From assembly GCA_009693435.1 (NCBI GenBank), contig SHXF01000037.1:1-40854 (forward strand): a stretch of DNA of 40,854 nucleotides. Reading direction: 5' to 3'. Positions 8,538 through 16,448 of this stretch are shown piece by piece. The notes beneath the pieces were generated by a model. That model saw only the letters and a program-made list of their open reading frames with translations, did no database searches and had not been told where the DNA came from. Every line of letters starts with the position of its first letter. Positions within the stretch are counted from its first letter, which is position 1. Origin of the DNA: Betaproteobacteria bacterium. Its GTDB lineage: Bacteria > Pseudomonadota > Gammaproteobacteria > Burkholderiales > SG8-39. A program made the translations under genes and the position numbers.

Positions 8538-10415
8538 TCACCTGACGTCCGCCAGTTTCCTGCCGGTCAGCGCGCGCCGGATCGAGTTGTCCATGCGGCG
8601 CTCGGCAAACGGTTCGGTGACGCGATTCACCCGCTCGACGGACTGCTTGATCGCGCGGTGATCGTCGCCGGCAATGCACTCCTTCAGCGCATCGAGGGCA
8701 CAGCGGAGTGCCTCGAGTTCGTGCGCATCGAGCAGCGCGGCATCCTCGCGCAGCGCCTGCTCGGTCGCCTCCAGCATGCGCTCGCCTTCCACCTGGCGTT
8801 CGCGCAGCGCGCGCACATGGACATCTTCCTTGGCGTGCTCGATCGAGTCGCGCAGCATGCGGGTGATGCTTTCATCGGAGAGACCGTAGGAGGGCTTGAC
8901 CACGATGGACGCCTCGACGCCGGCGGTCGCTTCGCGCGCCGACACCGACAGCAGGCCATCGGCATCGACCTGAAAGGTAACGCGTATGCGCGCCGCGCCG
9001 GCCGCCATGGGCGGGATGCCGCGCAGTTCGAATCTGGAGAGCGAGCGGCAGTCCGACACCAGCTCGCGCTCGCCCTGCACAACGTGGATGCTCATCGCCG
9101 TCTGGCCGTCCTTGAAGGTGGTGAATTCCTGCGCCCGTGCCACCGGAATCGTGGAATTGCGCGGGATCACCTTGTCGGTCAATCCACCCATGGTTTCAAT
9201 CCCGAGCGACAGGGGTATCACGTCGAGCAGCAGCCAGTCGTCTCCGGCGGACTTGTTGCCCGCCAGCAGGTTCGCCTGTATCGCCGCCCCGATCGCGACG
9301 ACCTTGTCGGGATCGAGATTGGTCAGGGGCGTGCGGCCGAACATTTTTGCGACGGCGCTTTGCACGTGCGGCATGCGCGTGGCGCCGCCGACCATGACCA
9401 CGCCTTTCACGTCTGCAACAGCGAGACCGGCGTCGCGCAGCGCCTTCTTCGTCGGCGTGAGCGTTTTGGCCACCAGGTGTCGCGTCAATTCGACGAATTC
9501 CGCCTGCGTCAGCTCCAGGTCCACATGCTCGCCCGATGACAGAGCGACGCTGAGCGGCGCGCGCGGCTGCAATGTCAGGTACTCCTTCAACTGGCGCGCC
9601 TTGGTGAGCAGCAGGCGGGTGTCCTGCGCCGACAGGGGCGCGAGCTTGGCCGACTCGGTGATCCAGCAGAACACGCGCTGGTCGAAATCATCGCCTCCCA
9701 GGGAAGAGTCGCCGCTGGTGGCCAGCACCTCGAATACCCCCTTGGAAAGCCTCAGGATGGACAGGTCGAAGGTGCCCCCGCCCAGGTCGTACACGGCGTA
9801 GATGCCCTCAGCCGCATTGTCCAGTCCGTAGGCAATCGCCGCCGCGGTCGGTTCGTTCAGCAGGCGCAGCACGTTGATGCCCGCCAAGGTCGCCGCATCC
9901 TTGGTTGCCTGGCGTTGGGCGTCGTCGAAATAGGCCGGCACGGTGATGACGGCGCCGGCCAGTTCGTCCTCTTCGCTCCCCAACAGTGTCTGCTGCGCGC
10001 GCACGCGCAGCACCCGCAGTATTTCCGCCGAGACTTCCACCGGACTCTTCACACCCGCCCGGGTGCGCATCTGCACCATGCCCGGCGCGTCGACAAAATC
10101 GTAGGGGGCATGCTCGGCGTGGGCCACATCCTTCAGCCCGCGGCCCATATAGCGCTTCACCGAGGCAATCGTGTTCTTGGGATCCCGCGCAAGTTCTGCC
10201 TGCGCTTCGTAGCCCACCTGCACCGGGCCGGCCGGGGCATAGCGGACCAGCGAGGGCAGCAGCGCATGACCCTCGCGGTCATTCAGCACCACCGGAATGC
10301 TGTTCTGCACCGCTGCCACCAGGGAGTTGGTGGTGCCCAGATCTATGCCGATCGCGTACCGGCGCTGGTGGGGCGCCGGCGCTTCGCCGGGTTCTGAAAT
10401 CTGCAGCAGCGCCAT
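8538..10415 (-). CDS. hscA: Fe-S assembly chaperone HscA (Hsp70 class)
   Basis: HscA is the dedicated Hsp70 that, with HscB and ATP, helps release the cluster from IscU by binding its LPPVK motif. The 625-residue length fits the family (about 616-621). The nucleotide-binding domain has [13 protein letters not shown] (about 23-35), [20 protein letters not shown] and [13 protein letters not shown]. The substrate-binding domain starts near residue 400 ([14 protein letters not shown]). Unlike DnaK it lacks the long acidic tail, as expected for HscA. It is separated from hscB by 10 bases. Confidence 0.96.
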   Translation of the reverse strand: MALLQISEPGEAPAPHQRRYAIGIDLGTTNSLVAAVQNSIPVVLNDREGHALLPSLVRYAPAGPVQVGYEAQAELARDPKNTIASVKRYMGRGLKDVAHAEHAPYDFVDAPGMVQMRTRAGVKSPVEVSAEILRVLRVRAQQTLLGSEEDELAGAVITVPAYFDDAQRQATKDAATLAGINVLRLLNEPTAAAIAYGLDNAAEGIYAVYDLGGGTFDLSILRLSKGVFEVLATSGDSSLGGDDFDQRVFCWITESAKLAPLSAQDTRLLLTKARQLKEYLTLQPRAPLSVALSSGEHVDLELTQAEFVELTRHLVAKTLTPTKKALRDAGLAVADVKGVVMVGGATRMPHVQSAVAKMFGRTPLTNLDPDKVVAIGAAIQANLLAGNKSAGDDWLLLDVIPLSLGIETMGGLTDKVIPRNSTIPVARAQEFTTFKDGQTAMSIHVVQGERELVSDCRSLSRFELRGIPPMAAGAARIRVTFQVDADGLLSVSAREATAGVEASIVVKPSYGLSDESITRMLRDSIEHAKEDVHVRALRERQVEGERMLEATEQALREDAALLDAHELEALRCALDALKECIAGDDHRAIKQSVERVNRVTEPFAERRMDNSIRRALTGRKLADVR

Positions 10416-10425
10416 GGGTGCCGGG

Positions 10426-10944
10426 TCAGGCGTCCAGACGTTCCATCGCGTCGCCGAGTTCTTCGCGCAGCTTTTCGAGGAACATCAGCTTGCGCAGGGT
10501 CTCGGCTGCCCTCTTGTGCTCGGCGCGGTCGAGTTCGCCGCCCATGGCTGCGTACGCGCCTTCGAGTTCAGCGCGCAGCCGGATGTCGATACGGTCGAGT
10601 CGGTCCGGATCGCCGGCCGCATCCTCTATCGCTTCGCGCAGTTCCATCTGCTCCATCAGGAACCCGGCAGGCATTGAAGTATTCGATTCGGTTTCCGGAT
10701 CGACACCGTGCAGGCCGAGCAAATAGCGTCCGCGGGCGAGCGGCTCTCTGAGAGTCTTGTAAGCCTCGTTCACCCGCGTGGCAAGCTGCATTGAGGCGCG
10801 CCGCTCCGCGGCGCCGGCGGTGGCGTAGCGATCCGGATGCACCGTGCGCTGCAATTCCCGGTAACACTCATCGAGCTCGGCACGGTCGACCGCGAATTGC
10901 TGCGGCAGCCCGAAAAGCTCGAAGTGGTCTGGTGCCGGATTCAT
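10426..10944 (-). CDS. hscB: Fe-S assembly co-chaperone HscB (J-domain protein)
   Basis: HscB delivers IscU to HscA and stimulates its ATPase. The 172-residue protein begins with the J-like domain: DHFELFGLP, then the HPD tripeptide at 36-38 in [11 protein letters not shown], then [20 protein letters not shown]. The C-terminal helical bundle that contacts IscU follows, with [13 protein letters not shown] and [16 protein letters not shown]. Length and order match E. coli HscB (171 residues). It lies between iscA (129-base gap with a hexamer repeat) and hscA. Confidence 0.95.
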   Translation of the reverse strand: MNPAPDHFELFGLPQQFAVDRAELDECYRELQRTVHPDRYATAGAAERRASMQLATRVNEAYKTLREPLARGRYLLGLHGVDPETESNTSMPAGFLMEQMELREAIEDAAGDPDRLDRIDIRLRAELEGAYAAMGGELDRAEHKRAAETLRKLMFLEKLREELGDAMERLDA

Positions 10945-11030
10945 TCTGTCATTCGGAATAAAGGGGTCGCCCGGCCCGCGATTCAGCGCAACACTCTGCG
11001 CGATCTTGTCCTGCGATGTCCTCGCGGCGT

Positions 11031-11050
11031 CCCGTACCCGTACCCGTACC
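11031..11050. repeat. 6-bp tandem repeat between iscA and hscB
   Basis: CCCGTA is repeated three times, ending in CC, inside the 129-base gap between iscA and hscB. Nothing else recognisable was seen in that gap. Confidence 0.8.
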
Positions 11051-11073
11051 GGAAGCGCAGCTTGAATAGTGCG

Positions 11074-11397
11074 TCAGACGTTGAAGGACTCGCCGCAGCC
11101 GCACTCGTCCTTGACGTTGGGATTGTTGAATTTGAATCCCTCGTTCAGGCCTTCTCGCGCGAAATCGAGCTCTGTGCCGTCGAGATAGGCCAGGCTCTTC
11201 GGGTCGACGACGACCTTCACGCCGTGCGATTCGAACGTCTGGTCATCGGGATTGACTGCATCCGCGTACTCCAGCTTGTAGGCCATGCCGGAGCAGCCCG
11301 AGGTGCGCACGCCCAGCCGCAAGCCCACCCCCTTGCCGCGCTTGGCAAGAAAATCCGACACGTGAGTCGCTGCCCGCTCAGTGAGACTGATAGTCAT
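11074..11397 (-). CDS. iscA: Fe-S carrier protein IscA (A-type)
   Basis: IscA is an A-type carrier that accepts clusters or iron and passes them to target proteins, chiefly for [4Fe-4S] assembly. The 107-residue protein has the three invariant cysteines at C35 (TSGCSGMAY), C99 and C101 (ECGCGESF), the same positions as E. coli IscA. The start at 11397 begins [10 protein letters not shown]; the longer upstream frame overlaps iscU and is arginine-rich noise. It follows iscU by 16 bases. Confidence 0.96.
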   Translation of the reverse strand: MTISLTERAATHVSDFLAKRGKGVGLRLGVRTSGCSGMAYKLEYADAVNPDDQTFESHGVKVVVDPKSLAYLDGTELDFAREGLNEGFKFNNPNVKDECGCGESFNV

Positions 11398-11413
11398 GTT
11401 CCCGGACCTTTCT

Positions 11414-11836
11414 TCAGGCGGCCTTCGCCGTTGCTTCCGCTGCGGACTGCGACGGGTCGACGTGCTTGGTGCGGTAGTCGGCGATCGCGGCCTTGATCGC
11501 GTCCTCCGCAAGAATCGAACAATGGATCTTCACCGGCGGCAGCGCGAGTTCTTCCGCGATCTGCGTGTTGGCAATCTTTCCCGCCTCCTCCAGCGTCTTG
11601 CCCTTGACCCACTCGGTAACCAGAGAGGATGAGGCGATCGCGGAACCGCAGCCGTAGGTCTTGAAGCGCGCATCCTGGATGATGCCGTCCTCGCCCACCC
11701 GTATCTGCAGTTTCATCACATCGCCGCAAGCCGGCGCGCCTACCATACCGGTGCCCACGCTTTCGTCGCCCTTGTCGAACGAACCGACGTTGCGCGGATT
11801 TTCGTAGTGGTCGATTACCTTGTCGCTATATGCCAT
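11414..11836 (-). CDS. iscU: Fe-S cluster scaffold IscU
   Basis: IscU is the scaffold on which IscS sulfur and iron are built into a [2Fe-2S] cluster. The three ligands C37 (APACGDV), C63 ([11 protein letters not shown]) and C106 ([11 protein letters not shown]) are present, with the stabilising D39 and the HscA-binding LPPVK at 99-103. At 140 residues it is about 12 longer than E. coli IscU because of an alanine-rich tail ([12 protein letters not shown]); length is the only oddity. AGGAG six bases before the ATG is a strong ribosome binding site. A 142-base gap with a 24-bp repeat array separates it from iscS. Confidence 0.97.
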   Translation of the reverse strand: MAYSDKVIDHYENPRNVGSFDKGDESVGTGMVGAPACGDVMKLQIRVGEDGIIQDARFKTYGCGSAIASSSLVTEWVKGKTLEEAGKIANTQIAEELALPPVKIHCSILAEDAIKAAIADYRTKHVDPSQSAAEATAKAA

Positions 11837-11878
11837 TTCCTGCTCCTGAAAATTTCGGTATTGCCGGTATCGCTCACC

Positions 11879-11997
11879 GCGCTCTATGCGCGGCCCTTAA
11901 TTGCGCTCTATGCGCGGTCCTTCATTGCGCTCTATGCGCGGTCATTCATTGCGCTCTATGCGCGGTCCTTCATTGCGCTCAATGCGCGGCCCATTGG
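11879..11997. repeat. 24-bp tandem repeat array between iscS and iscU
   Basis: Four full copies of a 24-base unit starting GCGCTCTATGCGCGG (11879, 11903, 11927, 11951) and a diverged fifth (11975-11997) lie head to tail. The fifth copy contains the stop codon and last codons of iscS, so the array looks as if it grew from the iscS 3' end. On the transcribed (minus) strand each unit has a small GCGC-ATAGA-GCGC hairpin, and three units read ATG, four sense codons, TAG. Confidence 0.93.
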
Positions 11998-13289
11998 ACG
12001 GTGTTCAGGTCGATGCCCTCCTGGTACATCTCCCACAGGGGCGACAGTTCGCGCAGCTTGTCGATCTTGCGACGGAACAATTCGATGACGAAATCGATTT
12101 CCGCCTCGCTCGTAAAGCGCCCTAGTGTCATGCGGATGGAACTGTGCGCCAGTTCGTCGGAGCGCCCCAGCGCGCGCAGCACGTAGGAGGGTTCGAGGCT
12201 GGCCGAGGTGCAGGCCGAGCCCGACGATACCGCCACGTCCTTGATCGCCATGATCAGCGATTCGCCTTCGACGAAATTGAAGCTGACATTGAGGTTGTGC
12301 GGCGTGCGCTGCGCCATGTCGCCGTTCACATAGACCTCTTCCATGTCCTTGAGGCCATCCCAGAGTTTGTCACGCAGGCGGCGCACCCGCTCGTTTTCCG
12401 CCGCCATCTCTTCCCGGGCGATGCGGAATGCCTCGCCCATGCCGACGATCTGGTGTACCGGCAGCGTTCCCGAGCGAAGACCGCGCTCATGGCCACCGCC
12501 ATGGATCTGCGCTTCGATGCGCACCCGCGGCTTGCGGCGCACATACAGCGCACCGATGCCTTTGGGCCCATACACTTTATGCGCCGTGACGGTGAGCAGG
12601 TCGATCTTCAGCTTCTGCAGGTCGATGGTCGTCTTGCCCGCAGCCTGAACTGCGTCGCAATGGAAGATGATGCCCTTTGCACGGCAGATCTCGCCGATCT
12701 CGGCAACCGGCTGGATCACGCCGATCTCGTTGTTCACCATCATCACCGACACCACGATGGTATCGGGCCGGATGGCGGCCTTCAGTTTCTCCAGGTCGAG
12801 CAGGCCGTTCGGCTCCGGATCGAGATAGGTTGCCTGGAATCCCTGGCGCTCCAGTTCCCGGACGGTGTCGAGCACCGCCTTGTGCTCCGTCTTCACCGTA
12901 ATGATGTGCTTGCCCTTGCCCTTGTAGAAATGGGCGGCGCCCTTGATCGCGAGGTTGTTGCCTTCGGTTGCGCCCGAGGTCCAGATGATTTCGCGCGGGT
13001 CGGCATTCATCAGCTTGGCGACGTGTTCGCGCGCCTCTTCCACCGCCTTCTCTGCCGTCCATCCGTAAGCGTGCGAGCGGCTCGCCGGATTGCCGAACAG
13101 TTCGGTCAGATAGGGAATCATTTTCTGCGCGACACGCGGATCGACCGGCGTGGTCGCCGAGTAGTCGAGGTAGATCGGGAACTTCATCGGTTGCCTGGCG
13201 GCCACGGGATCATGCCCGTCCACCGCGGGATCATGCCTGTCCAGCGTCTGTTCACGCGCATTCAGATGGGCAGTCTGCGGTGCATTCAT
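11979..13289 (-). CDS. iscS: Cysteine desulfurase IscS
   Basis: IscS is the PLP enzyme that takes sulfur from cysteine, as a persulfide, for Fe-S clusters, tRNA thiolation and cofactors. The core begins [16 protein letters not shown] and includes [24 protein letters not shown], the PLP-lysine motif [10 protein letters not shown] and the mobile loop [14 protein letters not shown] with the active cysteine. It ends with the family tail QWAAH. From the ATG at 13289 it has 436 residues, with a 34-residue extension before [10 protein letters not shown] at 13187, the usual start. I give 13289 because that ATG overlaps the iscR stop (ATGA), which favours coupling; the shorter start has no better ribosome binding site. 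The extension contains a 21-bp repeat and may not be translated. Confidence 0.95.
   Translation of the reverse strand: MNAPQTAHLNAREQTLDRHDPAVDGHDPVAARQPMKFPIYLDYSATTPVDPRVAQKMIPYLTELFGNPASRSHAYGWTAEKAVEEAREHVAKLMNADPREIIWTSGATEGNNLAIKGAAHFYKGKGKHIITVKTEHKAVLDTVRELERQGFQATYLDPEPNGLLDLEKLKAAIRPDTIVVSVMMVNNEIGVIQPVAEIGEICRAKGIIFHCDAVQAAGKTTIDLQKLKIDLLTVTAHKVYGPKGIGALYVRRKPRVRIEAQIHGGGHERGLRSGTLPVHQIVGMGEAFRIAREEMAAENERVRRLRDKLWDGLKDMEEVYVNGDMAQRTPHNLNVSFNFVEGESLIMAIKDVAVSSGSACTSASLEPSYVLRALGRSDELAHSSIRMTLGRFTSEAEIDFVIELFRRKIDKLRELSPLWEMYQEGIDLNTVQWAAH
13206..13247. repeat. Two-copy 21-bp repeat at the iscS 5' end
   Basis: GGGATCATGCCCGTCCACCG at 13206 recurs at 13227 with three mismatches over 21 bases. 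On the minus strand it encodes the imperfect DRHDPA/DGHDPV repeat of the IscS N-terminal extension. Confidence 0.75.
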
Positions 13290-13777
13290 ACCGGCACCGC
13301 TTGCTTGCCGGCAGCGTTGGCGGCAGGCCGCTTGTCCTGCAACACCGCCACGGAATCTACGTTCTTTTCACGGGCGCGTTGTTGCGCGACCAGATCCGAC
13401 AACTTGACCGAGTCCAGGTAGTCGACCATTTTCTCGTTCAGGGTCGCCCACAGTTCATGGGTCATGCAGCGCCCCTCCACCTTGCAGTTTTCCTTGCCGC
13501 CGCACTGGGTTGCGTCTATCGGCTCATCCACCGCGGAGACGATGTCGGCGACCGAGACTTTCTCAAGGTCGCGCGCCAGGGTGTAGCCGCCGCCCGGCCC
13601 GCGCACCGAATCCACCAAGTGGTGGCGCCGCAATTTGCCGAACAATTGCTCCAGATAGGACAGCGAAATGCTTTGACGGCGACTGATGCCGGCCAGCGTT
13701 ACCGGGCCGGCTGCGTTGTGCAATACCAGATCCAGCATTGCCGTCACCGCGAAACGCCCTTTGGTCGTCAATCTCAT
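13286..13777 (-). CDS. iscR: Fe-S-sensing Rrf2-family repressor IscR
   Basis: IscR carries a [2Fe-2S] cluster and represses the isc operon when clusters are plentiful. The 163-residue protein begins [17 protein letters not shown], the Rrf2 winged-helix domain, with recognition segment [15 protein letters not shown] and wing [12 protein letters not shown]. Cluster ligands are C92, C98 and C104, with the usual histidine at 107. The C-terminal tail after about residue 135 is variable. Its stop overlaps the first possible iscS start by four bases. An IscR-type site lies 17 bases upstream of the start codon, consistent with autoregulation. Confidence 0.97.
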   Translation of the reverse strand: MRLTTKGRFAVTAMLDLVLHNAAGPVTLAGISRRQSISLSYLEQLFGKLRRHHLVDSVRGPGGGYTLARDLEKVSVADIVSAVDEPIDATQCGGKENCKVEGRCMTHELWATLNEKMVDYLDSVKLSDLVAQQRAREKNVDSVAVLQDKRPAANAAGKQAVPV

Positions 13778-13793
13778 TGGAATGGATCCCTCA

Positions 13794-13818
13794 ATACCCG
13801 ACTAATGGACTCAACTAT
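13794..13818 (-). promoter_or_regulatory. IscR type 1 operator
   Basis: Read on the minus strand, the 25-base site begins ATAGTTGA and ends TAGTCGGGTAT. I count 22 of 25 matches to the E. coli type 1 IscR consensus, with mismatches clustered in the left half-site and centre. It overlaps the -10 box and start region of the iscR promoter, the position expected for repression by [2Fe-2S]-IscR. Confidence 0.85.
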
Positions 13819-13842
13819 ACAATACTTGAATGATTCCATCAA
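13814..13842 (-). promoter_or_regulatory. isc operon promoter
   Basis: On the minus strand TTGATG (13842-13837) and TATAGT (13819-13814) are separated by 17 bases. The -35 starts right after the cysE stop codon, and the -10 lies inside the IscR operator. Confidence 0.75.
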
Positions 13843-14604
13843 CTATTTTTTTCGGGATTTCTTGACTATCGAAAGCGGTTCCGGGCGGCTGGCCATCCGT
13901 GCCTGTTCATCGCGCTCGCGCTTGAGTGCGTCGATTTCCTGGATCAGCAGGTCCACCCTCAGATCCACCTCGACGGAATGATCCACGAGGCCCTGGACGG
14001 CCTTGGCGAGCGGATCGTCTTCCAGCATTGCCGTGACGGCATACGCAGAGAAGCCCAGCTTGGCGGCCTTCTCCTCGCGTGCCTTGTCGGCCTCGTCGAC
14101 GATAATGCGCGCCGGAATGCCGACCGCCGTTGCACCCGCCGGAACGTTCTTGACCACCACCGCATTCGAGCCGATGCGCGCGCCGTCGCCCACGCGGATG
14201 GGGCCCAGCACCTTCGCCCCAGCGCCGATGACCACGCCCGTGCCCAAGGTGGGATGCCGCTTGCCCTTGTTCCAGGACGTCCCACCCAGCGTCACGCCGT
14301 GATACAGGGTGCAATCGTCGCCGACCTCCGCCGTTTCGCCGATCACCACGCCCATGCCGTGATCGATGAACACGCGCCGGCCGATGGTTGCGCCGGGATG
14401 GATCTCAATCCCGGTCACGAACCGGCCCGCGTGTGACAGGAAGCGGCCCAGCCAGCGCAGCCGGAACTCCCACAGCCAATGGGAAGCCCGATGCAGCAAA
14501 AGCGCGTGAAAACCGGGATAACAGGTGATCACTTCCCATGTCGTACGGGCCGCCGGGTCGCGGTCAAAGACGCACTTTATGTCTTCCCGAAGTCGCTGAA
14601 ACAT
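13843..14604 (-). CDS. cysE: Serine O-acetyltransferase
   Basis: CysE acetylates serine with acetyl-CoA to O-acetylserine, committing it to cysteine synthesis. The 253-residue protein has an alpha-helical N-terminal domain ([20 protein letters not shown]). A left-handed beta-helix of hexapeptide repeats follows ([22 protein letters not shown]), with the catalytic DHGMG histidine, then [13 protein letters not shown] and KRHPTLG. The basic, charged tail (about 200-253) is longer than the minimal enzyme. It sits directly upstream of iscR in the same orientation. Because IscS consumes cysteine the pairing makes metabolic sense, but each gene has its own promoter. Acts in the cytosol. Confidence 0.96.
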   Translation of the reverse strand: MFQRLREDIKCVFDRDPAARTTWEVITCYPGFHALLLHRASHWLWEFRLRWLGRFLSHAGRFVTGIEIHPGATIGRRVFIDHGMGVVIGETAEVGDDCTLYHGVTLGGTSWNKGKRHPTLGTGVVIGAGAKVLGPIRVGDGARIGSNAVVVKNVPAGATAVGIPARIIVDEADKAREEKAAKLGFSAYAVTAMLEDDPLAKAVQGLVDHSVEVDLRVDLLIQEIDALKRERDEQARMASRPEPLSIVKKSRKK

Positions 14605-14642
14605 AGGATTTCCAATAGGACTTCCAAGGAGTTTTGTCCACC

Positions 14643-14671
14643 ACTATGCCAAACCATAGTGTTTCAATCAA
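14643..14671 (-). promoter_or_regulatory. Probable cysE promoter with inverted repeat
   Basis: On the minus strand TTGATT (14671-14666) and CATAGT (14648-14643) are 17 bases apart. A perfect 7-bp inverted repeat (CACTATG at 14642-14648, CATAGTG at 14655-14661, 6-base spacer) covers the -10 and spacer and could bind a regulator. The -35 starts at the end of trmJ, immediately after its stop codon. Confidence 0.6.
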
Positions 14672-15469
14672 CTATTTCTTGCCACTGCTTTCGGCTACAG
14701 GCTTTGGGCCCGGCTTGCCGCCCCGATCAGGCGCCAGCGAGGTAAGAATTCCGCGAAGAATGCTCACCTCCTCCCGCTCCAGGCGTGCGCGGCCGAACAG
14801 GCGCCGCAACCGCTCCATCAGGCGCCGAGGGTAGGCCGGCTGCAGGAAACCGCTCCCATGCAGCGTCCTCTCCAGATGCTCATAGAAGTTCTCGACCTCC
14901 TCGAAACTCGCCGGCGTTCCCTCCCCCGCAGCCGGGTCGCCATGCAGGACGCGCGCCCCGGCAACGGGATCCATTGCGGCCAGACGAAGCTCGTAGCATA
15001 CGACCTGCACCGCGGCGGCGATATTGAGCGAGCTGTACCCGGGGTCAGCCGGTATATGGGCGAGACGGTTGCATTTCATCACCTCCTCGTTCGACAGGCC
15101 CGAGGTTTCATTGCCGAACACCATCGCCACCTCTGCGTCCTGCGCATCGCGCACTGCGCCTGCTGCAGCGGCGCGCGCCGTGGCGGGAGGGTGCGACAGA
15201 AACCGCCCGCGGGCGCTGAATGCGACCGCAATCGCGGTGCCCTGCAATGCATCGTCGAGACTCGCGCAGACGACGGCGCGGTCCAGCACGTCCAGACCGC
15301 TCGTTGACATGGCACGCGCTTCGCCTGTTTCGAACGGCACCGGGTTTACCAGGTAGATGCGACCAAGCCCCATTGTTTTCATGGCGCGCGCGGCCGCGCC
15401 GATGTTGCCCGGATGGGACGGGTGCGAAAGCACGATGCGGATATTGGAGAGGGGCGTTGTTTCGTTCAT
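14672..15469 (-). CDS. trmJ: tRNA (cytidine/uridine-32-2'-O)-methyltransferase
   Basis: TrmJ is a SPOUT-fold methyltransferase that uses S-adenosylmethionine to methylate the ribose at position 32 of several tRNAs. From ATG 15469 it has 265 residues. Motif 1 is VLSHPSHPGNIGAAARAMKTMGL, motif 2 is VFGNETSGLSNEE, and motif 3 is SSLNIAAAVQVVCYELRL in the knot region that binds the cofactor. The C-terminal extension (LERTLHGSGFLQPAYPRRLMERLRR and after) is typical of TrmJ rather than TrmL. A start at 15487 is also possible; the longer frame from 15616 crosses the suhB promoter region. It is divergent from suhB and followed by cysE, a common betaproteobacterial order. Confidence 0.93.
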   Translation of the reverse strand: MNETTPLSNIRIVLSHPSHPGNIGAAARAMKTMGLGRIYLVNPVPFETGEARAMSTSGLDVLDRAVVCASLDDALQGTAIAVAFSARGRFLSHPPATARAAAAGAVRDAQDAEVAMVFGNETSGLSNEEVMKCNRLAHIPADPGYSSLNIAAAVQVVCYELRLAAMDPVAGARVLHGDPAAGEGTPASFEEVENFYEHLERTLHGSGFLQPAYPRRLMERLRRLFGRARLEREEVSILRGILTSLAPDRGGKPGPKPVAESSGKK

Positions 15470-15566
15470 GCGTATTTCGTGCGCCATCGTGGCGGCGGGC
15501 CGGTGAAAGAGGCGCAATTCTTGCCGCCCGCTCAAGTTGTGAAACCCTTTGCGCGGAACCACGCTA

Positions 15567-15598
15567 TTGAGGAAGCGCCTTGCGCGGCCTGTTAGAAT
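15567..15598 (+). promoter_or_regulatory. Possible extended -10 promoter of suhB
   Basis: TGTTAGAAT at 15590-15598 is an extended -10 (TGn followed by TAGAAT). The nearest -35-like TTGAGG (15567-15572) is 20 bases away, longer than ideal. The suhB start is about 42 bases downstream. Confidence 0.4.
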
Positions 15599-15640
15599 TC
15601 GGCGCTTCGCAGTCACGCTCTTTCAGGAAAACCGGATTCC

Positions 15641-16432
15641 ATGCAACCCATGCTCACCATTGCGGTGAAAGCCGCGCGGCAGGCTGGCACCCTCATCAAT
15701 CGTGCCGCGCGCAGCGGTGGCGATCAGGCGTTCACTCGCAAGCGCCACAATGACTTCGTCACCGAAGTGGACAAAGCGGCCGAAGCGGCCATCATCAGCA
15801 CCCTGCAGCATGCCTTTCCCGCGCACGCGATTCTAGCAGAGGAGTCCGGCCGTCACGGCGAAGCGGAATACCTCTGGATCATCGATCCGCTCGACGGCAC
15901 CACCAATTTCATACATGGATTTCCGCAGTTCGCCGTGTCCATCGGCTTGCAGCACAAGGGTGTGCTGACCCAGGCCGTCATTTACGATCCGTGGAAGAAC
16001 GAACTGTTCACCGCCAGCCGCGGCACCGGTGCGTTTCTCAACGACAAGCGCATCCGCGTCTCGAAGTGCACAAAGCTGCGCGACTCGCTGATCGGCACGG
16101 GCTTTCCGTTTCGCGGTGACGAGAGCCTGGACGAATATATCGGCATGTTCCGCTCCATGACCACCAAGACTGCCGGGCTGCGCCGTGCCGGTGCGGCGGC
16201 GCTCGATCTTGCCTATGTCGCCTGCGGCCGACTGGACGGCTTCTGGGAAATCGGCCTGTCCCCCTGGGACATTGCCGCGGGCGCCCTGCTGGTCACCGAA
16301 GCGGGCGGGATGGTGGCCGATCTGCAAGGCGGCGCCGGATTCCTGGAGAGCGGTCGCGTTGTAGCCGCGGCGCCCAAGATTTTCGTGCCGATGATGCAGG
16401 CGCTCTCTCCGGCCGGCGCAACCTCGTCCTGA
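15641..16432 (+). CDS. suhB: Inositol-1-monophosphatase family protein SuhB
   Basis: SuhB hydrolyses inositol monophosphate in vitro; in E. coli it also acts as a Nus-type factor on rRNA antitermination complexes. The 263-residue protein matches the family length. Metal-binding motifs are AEES (E67, E68), [12 protein letters not shown] (D82, D85) and the C-terminal [23 protein letters not shown] upstream of ATG 15641 supports the start. It is divergent from trmJ and precedes the GT41 gene by 16 bases, so the two may be co-transcribed. I cannot tell whether the enzymatic or the RNA-polymerase role matters more here. Confidence 0.95.
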   Translation: MQPMLTIAVKAARQAGTLINRAARSGGDQAFTRKRHNDFVTEVDKAAEAAIISTLQHAFPAHAILAEESGRHGEAEYLWIIDPLDGTTNFIHGFPQFAVSIGLQHKGVLTQAVIYDPWKNELFTASRGTGAFLNDKRIRVSKCTKLRDSLIGTGFPFRGDESLDEYIGMFRSMTTKTAGLRRAGAAALDLAYVACGRLDGFWEIGLSPWDIAAGALLVTEAGGMVADLQGGAGFLESGRVVAAAPKIFVPMMQALSPAGATSS

Positions 16433-16448
16433 CGGTACGCGCGCAATC

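Noticed and set aside
11879..11997. Possible CRISPR array (regular 24-bp repeats)
   Set aside because: The units are directly adjacent with no spacers, and no cas gene is nearby; it is a plain tandem repeat.
13778..13842. Insertion-site or attachment-like palindromes next to iscR
   Set aside because: The symmetry is fully explained by the IscR operator.
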